Assembly (NCBI GenBank): GCA_964415365.1 | Contig: CAYPYW010000007.1 | Location: 1-64,000, forward strand | Length of the DNA stretch: 64,000 nt | Direction of reading: 5' to 3' | Origin: Hydromicrobium sp964415365 | GTDB lineage: Bacteria; Actinomycetota; Humimicrobiia; Humimicrobiales; Humimicrobiaceae | The notes under the pieces: generated by a model | The model's input: the letters and a program-made list of their open reading frames with translations, nothing else | Databases searched by the model: none | What the model was told of the DNA's origin: nothing | Position numbers and translations under genes: made by a program | Part shown: one piece after another, positions 53,496 to 62,449 of the stretch | Layout: every line of letters starts with the position of its first letter | Numbering within the stretch: the stretch's first letter is position 1

Positions 53496-53951
53496 TTGAT
53501 AGAAGGAGTTAAAGTAAAGAAACTTAAGGTTGTACCTGATGAAAGAGGCAGACTTATGGAAATGCTTCGCTCTGATGATAATCTATTTGTGAAGTTCGGG
53601 CAGGCCTATATGACTACTGCTTATCCGGGAGTAGTCAAGGGATGGCATTACCACAAGAAGCAGGTAGATAATATGGTAGTGGTTAGGGGTATGATGAAAG
53701 TTGTCCTGTATGACAGCAGAAAAGATTCACCTACCTATAAAGAAGTGAATGAATTCTTTATGGGAGTGCATAATCCAATGCTCCTTCAGATTCCGGTATA
53801 TGTTTACCATGGTTTTAAATGTATCACAAGCTATGAAGCGATATGCATAAATATTCCTTCAGAGCCTTACAACTATGATGAACCTGATGAATTCAGGGAG
53901 GACCCGCACAGCCCCAACGTACCTTATAATTGGGACAGAAAAGACGGGTAA
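53496..53951 (+). CDS. dTDP-4-dehydrorhamnose 3,5-epimerase family protein (RmlC-like)
   Basis: A 151-aa cupin. PDERGRLMEMLRSDD, the catalytic His region VKGWHYHKKQVDNMVVVRG and VYHGFKCI with a second His agree with RmlC-fold epimerases, but the sequence is shorter (RmlC is about 180 aa). Related proteins with this length convert dTDP-4-keto or CDP-4-keto sugars, or isomerise them. The start is TTG 53496 after AGGAGG. It precedes rmlB by 37 bases, so the substrate is presumably the RmlB product. Confidence 0.82.
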   Translation: MIEGVKVKKLKVVPDERGRLMEMLRSDDNLFVKFGQAYMTTAYPGVVKGWHYHKKQVDNMVVVRGMMKVVLYDSRKDSPTYKEVNEFFMGVHNPMLLQIPVYVYHGFKCITSYEAICINIPSEPYNYDEPDEFREDPHSPNVPYNWDRKDG

Positions 53952-53988
53952 AGAGAAAGATATTCTTAAAAATCGATAGGAGAACCAA

Positions 53989-54981
53989 TTGAAAGAAAGA
54001 AATTTTAAAACATTGCTTGTAACTGGCGGAGCCGGCTTCATTGGAAGTAATTTCATACATTATGTGATTAAAAAATATCCGGAATATAAGATTATTAATC
54101 TTGATAAATTAACTTATGCAGGAAATCTGGAGAATTTAAAGGACATAGAAGACAATTCTAATTATAAATTTATAAAAGGTGATATTGCCGATAAGAAAAT
54201 AATAGATGAGATTTTTAAATCCCGGAAAATCGACGCAGTCATAAATTTTGCTGCTGAATCCCATGTGGATAGGTCAATAGAAGATCCGGGTATCTTTATT
54301 CAAACTGATATTTACGGAACATACATTTTACTGGAAGCGGTTAAGAAATATGACTGTAAATTATTTCTGCAGATAAGCACAGATGAAGTTTATGGTTCTA
54401 TAATAAACGGTTCTTTTAAAGAAGATGACCCGCTAAAGCCCAATAGTCCCTATTCTGCTTCCAAAGCCGGAGCGGAGATGATTGTAAGGTCTTTTTTTAA
54501 AACATACAGCACACCAGTTATTATAACCAGAACTTCTAATAATTTTGGTCCCTATCAGTATCCTGAAAAACTGATTCCACTTTTTGTGACCAATCTTATT
54601 GATAATATCAAGGTTCCGCTTTACGGGGATGGTATGAATGTAAGAGATTGGATTTATGTATACGATAATTGTACAGCACTGGATCTGGTTCTCCATAAGG
54701 GGAAGGTTGGTGAAGTATATAATATCGGTGCCGGAAATGAGAAACCGAATATATGGATTACCAAGAAAATAATAGAGATTCTTGGAAAATCTGAAGATAT
54801 GATTGAGCCGGTTACTGATAGATTAGGGCATGACCGCCGCTATTCAGTTGATTTTTCTAAGGTCAGGAGAGAATTCGGGTGGGATACTAGGTATAATTTT
54901 GAAGAAGCGCTTGAAAAAACTGTATACTGGTATGTGAACAATGAAAGCTGGTGGAGGCCTTTAAAGAAAAAAAGCATATAG
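53989..54981 (+). CDS. rmlB: dTDP-glucose 4,6-dehydratase
   Basis: Extended SDR (330 aa) that forms dTDP-4-keto-6-deoxyglucose. VTGGAGFIGSNFIHYVIKK binds NAD, STDEVYGS holds the Thr-Asp-Glu dehydratase triad, SPYSASKAGAEMIVRSF the Tyr-Lys pair, and RTSNNFGPYQYPEKLIPL and RLGHDRRYSVD are RmlB signatures. Start TTG 53989 follows AGGAG by 5-6 bases. rmlA and rmlD are not in the window, so rhamnose synthesis is either completed elsewhere or another 6-deoxy sugar is made. Confidence 0.95.
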   Translation: MKERNFKTLLVTGGAGFIGSNFIHYVIKKYPEYKIINLDKLTYAGNLENLKDIEDNSNYKFIKGDIADKKIIDEIFKSRKIDAVINFAAESHVDRSIEDPGIFIQTDIYGTYILLEAVKKYDCKLFLQISTDEVYGSIINGSFKEDDPLKPNSPYSASKAGAEMIVRSFFKTYSTPVIITRTSNNFGPYQYPEKLIPLFVTNLIDNIKVPLYGDGMNVRDWIYVYDNCTALDLVLHKGKVGEVYNIGAGNEKPNIWITKKIIEILGKSEDMIEPVTDRLGHDRRYSVDFSKVRREFGWDTRYNFEEALEKTVYWYVNNESWWRPLKKKSI

Positions 54982-55085
54982 ACTTTTAAAATAGAATATT
55001 ATAAATGAATCTCTGACTTATATTTTAATTCTTCTAATATAACCAGATTACAGATGTCATATAATTAGTAAATGCTTGCTACGTC

Positions 55086-55122
55086 TTGAAAAATAATAAC
55101 AATTACATTATAATGTCATTGT
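55086..55122 (+). promoter_or_regulatory. Promoter with palindromic operator, second DUF4143 ATPase gene
   Basis: TTGAAA (55086-55091), 17-bp spacer, TATAAT (55109-55114). A 24-bp palindrome (ACAATTACATTATAATGTCA at 55099-55118, continuing to 55122) is perfect except for one base pair and overlaps the -10 box. A repressor binding it would shut off transcription. A second TATAAT lies at 55125-55130. Confidence 0.7.
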
Positions 55123-55151
55123 TTTATAATAATAATAACGTTGGTGAGTAA

Positions 55152-56438
55152 TTGATTAATTTAAACTATTTCAACCCTTGGTGGAGAACTGGAAGAGTAG
55201 ATGAGAATCTAACAGGTAGGAAAAGACAAATTTTTGAAGAAGTATTGAAATATATAGACTTAAGGCAAATATTAATGTTTACTGGCTTAAGAAGAGTTGG
55301 TAAAACTACCTTAATGTTTCAGATTATCGATTGGTTAATAAAAGAGAAAAATATTAATCCTACTAAAATTCTCTATTATTCATTTGATGAAGCTGTTAAC
55401 AGTATAGAAGAAATTATTTCAACATACGAGAAGGAGATTTTAAAAGAAAACATATCACAGCAAAAGATTTATTTATTTTTTGATGAAATCCAGAAGTTGG
55501 GGGATTGGTCTTCGAAAATTAAAGTGTTTTATGATATCTACACTAATATAAAGATTTTTATTTCAGGTTCTGCTTCTTTAAACCTTGTAAAAAACACGCG
55601 AGAAAGTCTGGTAGGTAGATTTTTTGATTTTTTGATAGATACTTTAGACTTTGAGGAATACTTGGAGTTTAAGGATATTAAAATAGATAAGGAGAAAGAG
55701 AAAATATTTGAAGTAGATTTAATAAAAAATTTTGAGGATTTTTTAAAGTCAGGCGGCTTTATAGAAGCACTGGAGTTGCAGGACATAAAGCTTGCGAGGT
55801 ATTTTAAAGAGGGAATAATTGAGCAATTGATATTTAAAGATCTCCCGTCAGTCTTTTCAATAAACCATCCAGATCTTTTATATAGAATTATAAAAATTAT
55901 TGCTTCAAGACCAGGAATTTATCTTGATTATAAAAATATCGGGCAGGATTTAAAATATGATCAAAGGACTATTTCTGATTATGTCTCTTACCTTGGATAC
56001 TCAATGCTTGTAAGAAAAGTGTTTAATTATTCTTCTAACTATTTAACTACTGAGAAAAAAATGAAACGGGCATATCTTACAAATTCAGCTTTTAATTATG
56101 CGATTACTGAAGTTAGTGATTTTTCTCTTATAGTTGAACAGTATTTTATTAATTTCTTTAAAGCTAAATGTTTTTATCGAAATCTGCAAAAAGAAGAAGT
56201 TGATGTAATATTAGAGAATACAGGTAATGTGATACCCGTAGAAGTAAAAATAAAAAATGTAATTAGCAAGGAAGATTTGATACCAACTTTTAAATTTCTT
56301 AAAAAATTCAATTTGCAAAAAGGTTATATTATTACAAAGAGTACAGAGCACATATACAAAAATGATGATTATGTAGTTGAAGCTATACCTTATTGGAGGC
56401 ATTGGACTATTAGGAACAAAGCAGGCTTAATCTTATAA
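55152..56438 (+). CDS. AAA ATPase with DUF4143 domain (second copy)
   Basis: A 428-aa protein with the plan of the gene at 49263: P-loop FTGLRRVGKTTLMFQIIDW, Walker B YLFFDEIQKLGDWS, sensor FISGSASLNLV, winged helix IGQDLKYDQRTISDYVSYL and the C-terminal fold with EEVDVILENTGNVIPVEVKI. The two paralogues are only distantly alike. They flank the nucleotide-sugar genes and are probably cargo rather than part of that pathway. Start TTG 55152 with GGTGAG five bases upstream. Role unknown; toxin-antitoxin-like or defence functions are speculation. Confidence 0.85.
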   Translation: MINLNYFNPWWRTGRVDENLTGRKRQIFEEVLKYIDLRQILMFTGLRRVGKTTLMFQIIDWLIKEKNINPTKILYYSFDEAVNSIEEIISTYEKEILKENISQQKIYLFFDEIQKLGDWSSKIKVFYDIYTNIKIFISGSASLNLVKNTRESLVGRFFDFLIDTLDFEEYLEFKDIKIDKEKEKIFEVDLIKNFEDFLKSGGFIEALELQDIKLARYFKEGIIEQLIFKDLPSVFSINHPDLLYRIIKIIASRPGIYLDYKNIGQDLKYDQRTISDYVSYLGYSMLVRKVFNYSSNYLTTEKKMKRAYLTNSAFNYAITEVSDFSLIVEQYFINFFKAKCFYRNLQKEEVDVILENTGNVIPVEVKIKNVISKEDLIPTFKFLKKFNLQKGYIITKSTEHIYKNDDYVVEAIPYWRHWTIRNKAGLIL

Positions 56439-56707
56439 ATGCTGGTAATTTTCCAGAAGTATGATTTCTATCTTTCTACTGCTATAACAAATAATTCGGG
56501 TATTATTATTTTTATCTCATCATTCAAATATTGCTTTAAAACAAATCTGCCTTTTTATACTGTAAATAACAAGGTAATTTCTGTATTCTATTTTTTATGG
56601 TAAAATTGGGAAAATTCATCGTAATTTAAATATATTTTATAAATATAGTAAAATTGTTTGCTTTTTAGTATAGGAATCATTAAGATACAAAGGAATAACG
56701 AGGGATA

Positions 56708-57067
56708 GTGTTTGATTCATACGAAGAAGTAATAAGTACTTTAAAGTCTTTGAATGATTATTATTATATCAAATCTAATTTTATAATTTGCCCTAGATTG
56801 TGTAAGTTAAATACTGGAAGCAGGGAACTGTTTTGTTTTGGTTTTCTGGATAGTATTGAAAAGAAAAGAGAATTGGTAAAAAGACTAAAAAAATTAGAGG
56901 AAAGAGAAAAAACTGTGTTGCTTTTGTTTTACTCCTTGGGTAAATCAATAGGCTGCATTGGCCAAGAACTTCATTTGAGCTGTAGGCACTGTTACAGAAT
57001 AAAGAATAAAGCTCTTGAGAAAATAGTTAATTTTGGAAAAGAAAAAAATGTAGCTTTGTCTTATTAA
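56708..57067 (+). CDS. Small HTH protein, sigma-70 region 4-like
   Basis: A 119-aa protein I do not recognise as a named gene. The C-terminal half, LKKLEEREKTVLLLFYSLG followed by IGCIGQELHLSCRHCYRIKNKALEKI, has the spacing of a sigma-region-4 helix-turn-helix; no region 2 is present, so it cannot be a full sigma factor. The N-terminal half has three Cys (CPRLCKL, FCFGFL) and a Tyr-rich stretch. Start GTG 56708 after GAGGG. ArpU/YdcQ-type phage regulators have such architecture. It stands alone before the flippase operon and may regulate it. Confidence 0.6.
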   Translation: MFDSYEEVISTLKSLNDYYYIKSNFIICPRLCKLNTGSRELFCFGFLDSIEKKRELVKRLKKLEEREKTVLLLFYSLGKSIGCIGQELHLSCRHCYRIKNKALEKIVNFGKEKNVALSY

Positions 57068-57336
57068 TATAAAAATCTTTTCAATATCTTAAATCTTGTC
57101 CATATCAAATAATTAGGATATATATTATATTAGTATTATATATATGAGATATCTATAATTAAATTATAGTTAATTAAAAAAATTTCTCTTATAAAGTGTT
57201 GACAATGTCGGCAATATATATAAAATATATTAAAGTGTTGTAATTGTGTTCTAATGCCTAGTACTCAAGGTTCTCAAATGTTTACAGTGTTTATAATCAT
57301 ATCCTTCCATAGGTATGTAATGAATTGTAAAAGTAT
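57068..57336. other. Leader region of the flippase operon (269 bp)
   Basis: No gene. It contains one promoter candidate (57199-57226) described separately and a long AT-rich tract with ATATAT repeats (57115-57160). Nothing else was recognised. Confidence 0.5.
57199..57226 (+). promoter_or_regulatory. Promoter of the flippase/glycosyltransferase operon
   Basis: TTGACA (57199-57204), 16-bp spacer, TAAAAT (57221-57226). A leader of about 100 nt precedes the flippase ATG at 57337. TATAAA at 57219-57224 with a shorter spacer is an alternative -10. Confidence 0.6.
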
Positions 57337-58677
57337 ATGAATTCTAGTACCAGTAGACACCGAATTAAAATTTTTTTTTCCAGGAATTTAAATATAACTG
57401 CCAAAAGTATTGGGGCGATGTTTATTTCTACTTCTGCAGTGAATCTTATTAACTTTTTTTATCAAATAATAATGGGAAGGTTACTGGGACCATCTGAATA
57501 TGGCGTTCTAAATTCAATTATGTCTTTATTGTTTATATTTACTGCAGTTACAGCTACTGTACAGACTACATCAGCTAAATATTCATCTATTTATCTGGCG
57601 CAGGAAAATATAATCAAGATTAAAAGTTTTTTCTATTCAATAACAAAAAGGCTTCTAATTTTTTCTGGGGTTATTTTCATAATAATTATAGCCCTTCTAA
57701 GCAAAATAACCTCTTTTCTTAAAGTAGATTTTGCTTATCCTGTTGTTTTTCTTGGAATTATGATAATTGGGGGCTCGCTTATCTCTATTGGCAGAGGTAC
57801 TCTGCAGGGTATAAAAAGATTTAAGGGCTTAGGGGTAAATCTGGTACTAGAAGTTCTATTAAAATTAATTCTGGGAATTATATTGGTATATTTTGGATTT
57901 AAAGCAAATGGAGCAGTTTTTGGATTTATGTTAGCTACATTGATTTCATACTTATTCATTTTCATACCCCTTCGGGATGTACTGACAAAAAAACCAGATG
58001 ATAGTGTTGACAGCAAGGTTGATATTAAAAAATTTTATAAAAGTATTTTCCTTATTTTGTTTTCTACTATTCTTTTTTCGCTTCTATCTTATGCTGATAT
58101 TGTTTTAGTTAAGCATTTCTTTTCCTCGCATGATACCGGGGTTTATTCTGCTGCTGCTCAGATTGGGAGGATTATATTATTCTTCCCCGGTGCAATTTGT
58201 ATAGTTCTTTTTCCTCGACTTTCGGAGAAACATATTAAGAGGGAAAACATAAATATTACATTTTTCAAGGGTTCAGCAATAATAGCGTTAATATCCTTTG
58301 TTTTTTTAATAGTTTATTATTTCTTTCCTGAAGTTCTCACAAGTTTTATTTATGGAAACGAATATCTGGTTGCATCTGGTTTAATTTTCAGGTATGGAAT
58401 ATTTATGACCTTCATTTCTCTTGTCACCTTACAGATTTTTTATTTTATCTCAATAGGAAAGTATTGGTACTTGATACAATTATTCTTTATTCTAGTTGGA
58501 CAGATAGCACTAATATGGATATATCATAATAATCTCGGATCAATTCTAGTAATTCTTATAGCAAGTTCCCTCTTATTATTTCTTTTGAATTTCATATTAA
58601 TTATTTTTAATAGTAAGAAGTTAAAAAGTAAAGGAAATGAGAAAAGAGAAAATTTCAATATTAATCCCAGCCTTTAA
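57337..58677 (+). CDS. Polysaccharide flippase (Wzx/MATE-like)
   Basis: A 446-aa protein with 12-14 hydrophobic helices in the MVF/PST pattern: LINFFYQIIMGRLLGPSEYG at the first helix is the classic Wzx signature, and QIGRIILFFPGAICIVLFPRL in the middle is conserved. It should flip lipid-linked repeat units across the membrane. Ends with a charged tail overlapping the next gene by 41 bases. A Wzy polymerase is not seen in the window. Confidence 0.88.
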   Translation: MNSSTSRHRIKIFFSRNLNITAKSIGAMFISTSAVNLINFFYQIIMGRLLGPSEYGVLNSIMSLLFIFTAVTATVQTTSAKYSSIYLAQENIIKIKSFFYSITKRLLIFSGVIFIIIIALLSKITSFLKVDFAYPVVFLGIMIIGGSLISIGRGTLQGIKRFKGLGVNLVLEVLLKLILGIILVYFGFKANGAVFGFMLATLISYLFIFIPLRDVLTKKPDDSVDSKVDIKKFYKSIFLILFSTILFSLLSYADIVLVKHFFSSHDTGVYSAAAQIGRIILFFPGAICIVLFPRLSEKHIKRENINITFFKGSAIIALISFVFLIVYYFFPEVLTSFIYGNEYLVASGLIFRYGIFMTFISLVTLQIFYFISIGKYWYLIQLFFILVGQIALIWIYHNNLGSILVILIASSLLLFLLNFILIIFNSKKLKSKGNEKRENFNINPSL

Positions 58678-59368
58678 TGAGGAAGAAAATATATTGCTCA
58701 CTGTTAAAGAAACAATAGCTGTATTTGATGATTTAGGCGAGGATTACGAGGTTATAATAATTGATGATGGAAGCTATGATGGTACTTATAATGTCGTAGA
58801 AAAAGAACTTGGGCAATTTAATAGTAGGGTGAAAATAGAGAGATATACACCCAACCGGGGTAAAGGGTTTGCAATTAAATATGGATTTAATTTTATAACT
58901 GGTAACTATGTCTTATTCTTGGATGCTGATCTAGATTTACACCCCTCACAGATAGCTAATTTTTTACATTTGATGAAGGAAAAAAAAGCTGATGTCGTCA
59001 TGGGCTCAAAAATGCATAAAAATTCAGTTGTTAATTATCCCTTTACCAGGAGATTTTGTTGCATGGGATATTATCTTTTAGTGAAATTATTATTCAGCCT
59101 TCCCGTGAAGGATACTCAAACTGGTTTTAAATTATTTAAGTACAAAGCGTTAAAAACAGCTATTCAAAAGATTGTAATAAAAAAATATGCATTTGACCTG
59201 GAATTGCTTGTTGTCCTAAATAAGTATAGATATAAAATTATTGAAGGTCCAATTTATCTAAGGCAGACCAGGAAATATGGCAGGATAGGATTAAAGGATA
59301 TTTTTTATATTTTCTTGGACACAATGGCAGTTTTTTACCGACTATATATAAAGAGGTATTACGATTAA
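58637..59368 (+). CDS. Glycosyltransferase family 2 (dolichyl-phosphate sugar synthase-like)
   Basis: A 243-aa GT-A enzyme: LIPAFNEEENILLTVKE, IIIDDGSYDGT, RGKGFAIKYG, LFLDADLDLHPSQ (DXD) and KDTQTGFKLFKYK are the DPM-type signatures. Such enzymes put a sugar on polyprenyl phosphate, a donor for GT-C transferases such as the 41221 gene or for branching. No C-terminal membrane helices are present. AAAGG four or five bases before the ATG; overlaps the flippase gene, so coupled. Confidence 0.9.
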   Translation: MRKEKISILIPAFNEEENILLTVKETIAVFDDLGEDYEVIIIDDGSYDGTYNVVEKELGQFNSRVKIERYTPNRGKGFAIKYGFNFITGNYVLFLDADLDLHPSQIANFLHLMKEKKADVVMGSKMHKNSVVNYPFTRRFCCMGYYLLVKLLFSLPVKDTQTGFKLFKYKALKTAIQKIVIKKYAFDLELLVVLNKYRYKIIEGPIYLRQTRKYGRIGLKDIFYIFLDTMAVFYRLYIKRYYD

Positions 59369-59389
59369 AAAGAATATTTATAATTGGTT

Positions 59390-60505
59390 ATGAAAATTCT
59401 TATACTAAGCTGGCGTGATATTAAAAATCCTTTAGCTGGTGGAGCAGAAATTTCACTTTTTGAACATACAAAGTGTTGGAAAAAAGAAGGTGCTGATATT
59501 ATATGGTTTTCTTCATGTTTTAAGAAAGCAAAATCTGAGGAAGAAATTGAAGGAATAAAATTTATTCGCAAAGGATCTCATTATACTACTCATTTTTGGG
59601 CATTTTTATTCTATATTAGAGGTAAGTTTGGAAGAATTGATGTTATTATTGATAGTTTTCATTTCATCCCCTTTTTTACACCTTTTTATGTTAGAGATAA
59701 AAAAATAAGAATCATTGCATTAATAAATGAGGTTGCAGGAAAGCTTTGGTTTTGCAATGCAGCTTTTCCTTTAGCAAATATAGGATATCATATTGAACCT
59801 ATTATTATTAAGCTTTATAGAAATATACTTTTTATAACAGGTTCAGAATCAACAAAAAATGAACTTGTTCATTTTAGTATAAAAATAGATAATATATTTG
59901 TTATCCATCATGGTGTTAAAGTAGAAGAGATTAGCAGTAGCATTCAAAAAGAAAGTATCCCTACTATTCTTTTTTTAGGGAGGATATCAGAGGACAAAGG
60001 CATAAAAGATGCTTTAAAAGCGTTGGTTCTAATAGGAAGGGAAGTAAGGGATATAAGGTTCTGGTTTGTTGGCAGTGAAGAGAAGAATGGCAGCTTTGGC
60101 AAGTTAGTCAATAGTGTAATAGGTAGTAGTCAAAACCTTAAAGATAAAATTGTTTTTTTTGGTTTTGTGAGTGAGAAGAAAAAATTCGAGCTTTTAAAAA
60201 GAGCTTGGATTTTGATACACCCTTCTAAAAAAGAAGGGTGGGGTTTAACGGTTATAGAAGCAGCATCACAAGGAACGCCTACAGTGGCGTATAAGGTAGA
60301 AGGTTTAATGGACTCTGTTATTAATGAAAAAACGGGTATCTTAACTAATCTAGATCCCTTATCTCTTTCTAAGGAAGTCATAAAACTTATCAATAATAAA
60401 AGTTTGTATAATAGTTTAAGTAGCAAAGCAATTACTTGGTCAAATAATTTTAGCTGGGGAAAAAGTGGAAAAAAAAGTTGGGAGATTATCAACCATTATA
60501 AGTAG
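59390..60505 (+). CDS. Glycosyltransferase family 4
   Basis: A 371-aa GT-B enzyme. NPLAGGAEISLFEHTKCW is the N-domain glycine loop, PTILFLGRISEDKGIKDAL the hinge to the C-domain, and PSKKEGWGLTVIEAASQGTP the nucleotide-sugar binding EX7E motif. ATG at 59390 is preferred over TTG 59384; ribosome site weak. It lies 21 bases after the preceding gene. Confidence 0.9.
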   Translation: MKILILSWRDIKNPLAGGAEISLFEHTKCWKKEGADIIWFSSCFKKAKSEEEIEGIKFIRKGSHYTTHFWAFLFYIRGKFGRIDVIIDSFHFIPFFTPFYVRDKKIRIIALINEVAGKLWFCNAAFPLANIGYHIEPIIIKLYRNILFITGSESTKNELVHFSIKIDNIFVIHHGVKVEEISSSIQKESIPTILFLGRISEDKGIKDALKALVLIGREVRDIRFWFVGSEEKNGSFGKLVNSVIGSSQNLKDKIVFFGFVSEKKKFELLKRAWILIHPSKKEGWGLTVIEAASQGTPTVAYKVEGLMDSVINEKTGILTNLDPLSLSKEVIKLINNKSLYNSLSSKAITWSNNFSWGKSGKKSWEIINHYK

Positions 60506-60682
60506 GGATACAATAATAAATGAATATTTAGGAACCGGTTGATATTTTGTTAACAAGAAAGAAATTTTTATTTCAAAGAAGATAAAAAGTAAAATTTTAT
60601 TAAAGTTTCAATTAATTAAAAATTTTATTGTTTAGAATTTTTTTTACATTGGCTTTTAATAGATATAAGGGTTAAGAAAGTT

Positions 60683-61453
60683 ATGAAGGTAGTTATTTTA
60701 GCAGGTGGATTTGGAACTAGAATTAGTGAGGAATCTTCAATTATACCAAAACCAATGATAGAGATAGGTGGTAAACCTATCTTATGGCATATCATTAAAA
60801 TTTATTCTCATTTTGGATTTAAAGATTTTATTATTTGCTTGGGTTATAAAGGATATGTAATAAAAGAGTATTTCACAAACTATTATTTGCATTCAAGTGA
60901 TCTAACTGTTGAATTATCTTCTGGCAAATTAGAAATCCATAAGTGTGAATCTGAGGATGTAAAAATTACAATGGTAGATACAGGGTTGAATACCCTGACA
61001 GGGGGGAGGATAAAAAAAGTTAGTGATTATATAGGGAATAATACTTTTATGTTAACCTATGGCGATGGTGTTGCTGATATAAATATTAATGATTTATTGA
61101 GATTCCATGAAAGTAATAGTAAGTTTGCAACGATTACAGCAGTTAGACCTCCTGGAAGATTTGGTGGATTAAGGTTAGAAGAAGATTGTGTGGTTTCTAA
61201 ATTTAAAGAAAAACCTAGAGGTGATGGTGGTTGGATTAATGGAGGTTTTTTCGTTTTGGAACCTGAGGTCTTGGATTATATTGAAGGAGACAATACATTA
61301 TGGGAGAACGAGCCATTAATGAATTTAGCAAAAGAGGGCCAACTTCTCGCGTATAAACATGAAGGGTTCTGGAAGCCTATGGATACACTTAGAGATAAAA
61401 GAGACCTTGAAGAATTATGGAATTCAGGCAAAGCTCCATGGAAGGTTTGGTAG
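60683..61453 (+). CDS. rfbF: Glucose-1-phosphate cytidylyltransferase
   Basis: Makes CDP-glucose. AGGFGTRISEESSIIPKPM (nucleotide-binding strand), GGKPILWHIIKIYSHFGF and LTYGDGVADINI (metal Asp) are highly typical, and WKPMDTLRDKRDLEELW closes the protein. 256 aa is the standard length. A 177-bp AT-rich gap without a recognised promoter precedes it. Paired with rfbG for CDP-4-keto-6-deoxyglucose, the precursor of 3,6-dideoxyhexoses (abequose, paratose, tyvelose and related). Confidence 0.95.
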   Translation: MKVVILAGGFGTRISEESSIIPKPMIEIGGKPILWHIIKIYSHFGFKDFIICLGYKGYVIKEYFTNYYLHSSDLTVELSSGKLEIHKCESEDVKITMVDTGLNTLTGGRIKKVSDYIGNNTFMLTYGDGVADININDLLRFHESNSKFATITAVRPPGRFGGLRLEEDCVVSKFKEKPRGDGGWINGGFFVLEPEVLDYIEGDNTLWENEPLMNLAKEGQLLAYKHEGFWKPMDTLRDKRDLEELWNSGKAPWKVW

Positions 61454-61456
61454 ATT

Positions 61457-62449
61457 ATGTCTATGAGCGAGGATTATTGGAAAAATAGGAATGTATTTGT
61501 AACTGGTTGTACAGGTTTGCTTGGTTCCTGGCTTACTAAAGCTTTGGTTGAAAAAGGTGCTAATGTTATTGGGTTAATTAGAGACTTAGTGCCTAAATCA
61601 AATTTAAATTGGTCCGGATTTAATGATAAAATCAATATTATTAGAGGAGAGTTAGAAGACTATTTTCTTTTGGAACGGATTATAAATGAGTATGAAGTCA
61701 ATACTGTTTTTCATTTAGCGGCACAGACTATTGTTAGTATCGCAAACAGAAATCCCCTTTCAACTTTTGAGAGTAATATAAAAGGTACATGGAATATATT
61801 AGAGGCTTGTAGGAGAAGTCACACCATAAAAAGAATAGTAGTAGCTTCCAGTGATAAAGCTTATGGAAATCAGGAAAAGCTTCCCTATAATGAAAATACT
61901 CCCTTAGAAGGAAGGCATCCTTATGATGTTTCTAAAAGTTGTGCCGATCTCTTGTGTAGAGCATATTTTGAAACATATAAATTAGCTGTATGCGTGACTA
62001 GATGTGGGAATTTTTACGGCGGAGGAGATTTAAATTTTAACAGAATTGTACCTGGAACAATTCGTTCTATACTTAGTAATGAGAGTCCAATTATAAGAAG
62101 TGATGGAACACTTGTTAGGGATTATTTTTATATCGAAGATGCAGTTGAGGCTTATTTATTACTTGCTGAAAATATGGAGAAGTCAAATATCCAAGGTGAA
62201 GCCTTTAACTTTAGCAATGAAATCCAGGTGACTGTTTTAGAGTTGGTTAATAAAGTTATAAAGCTTATGGAAAGTGATTTAAGACCAAAAATCCTAAACA
62301 AAGCAGCAAATGAAATAAAACATCAGTATCTGTCTGCAAAAAAGGCAAGAGAAATGTTGGGTTGGAAACCAAGATATACATTAGAGGAAGGATTAATAAA
62401 AACTATAGGGTGGTATAGAAAGTTTTTAGCTGAAGAGGAGGATAAGTAA
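61457..62449 (+). CDS. rfbG: CDP-glucose 4,6-dehydratase
   Basis: Extended SDR, 330 aa. FVTGCTGLLGSWLTKALVEK binds NAD(H); ASSDKAYGNQEKLPYNE is the dehydratase active-site segment; PYDVSKSCADLLCRAYF holds Tyr-Lys; RDYFYIEDAVEAYLLLAE is RfbG-type. Substrate CDP-glucose follows from rfbF adjacency (3 bases). A second ATG at 61463 is possible. Its stop overlaps the next ATG (TAATG). An rfbH dehydrase is expected if a dideoxyhexose is made but is not in the window. Confidence 0.95.
   Translation: MSMSEDYWKNRNVFVTGCTGLLGSWLTKALVEKGANVIGLIRDLVPKSNLNWSGFNDKINIIRGELEDYFLLERIINEYEVNTVFHLAAQTIVSIANRNPLSTFESNIKGTWNILEACRRSHTIKRIVVASSDKAYGNQEKLPYNENTPLEGRHPYDVSKSCADLLCRAYFETYKLAVCVTRCGNFYGGGDLNFNRIVPGTIRSILSNESPIIRSDGTLVRDYFYIEDAVEAYLLLAENMEKSNIQGEAFNFSNEIQVTVLELVNKVIKLMESDLRPKILNKAANEIKHQYLSAKKAREMLGWKPRYTLEEGLIKTIGWYRKFLAEEEDK

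Noticed and set aside
49263..56438. The two DUF4143 ATPases as part of a defence island
   Set aside because: No nuclease, methylase or other recognised defence gene is adjacent; the surroundings are nucleotide-sugar genes.
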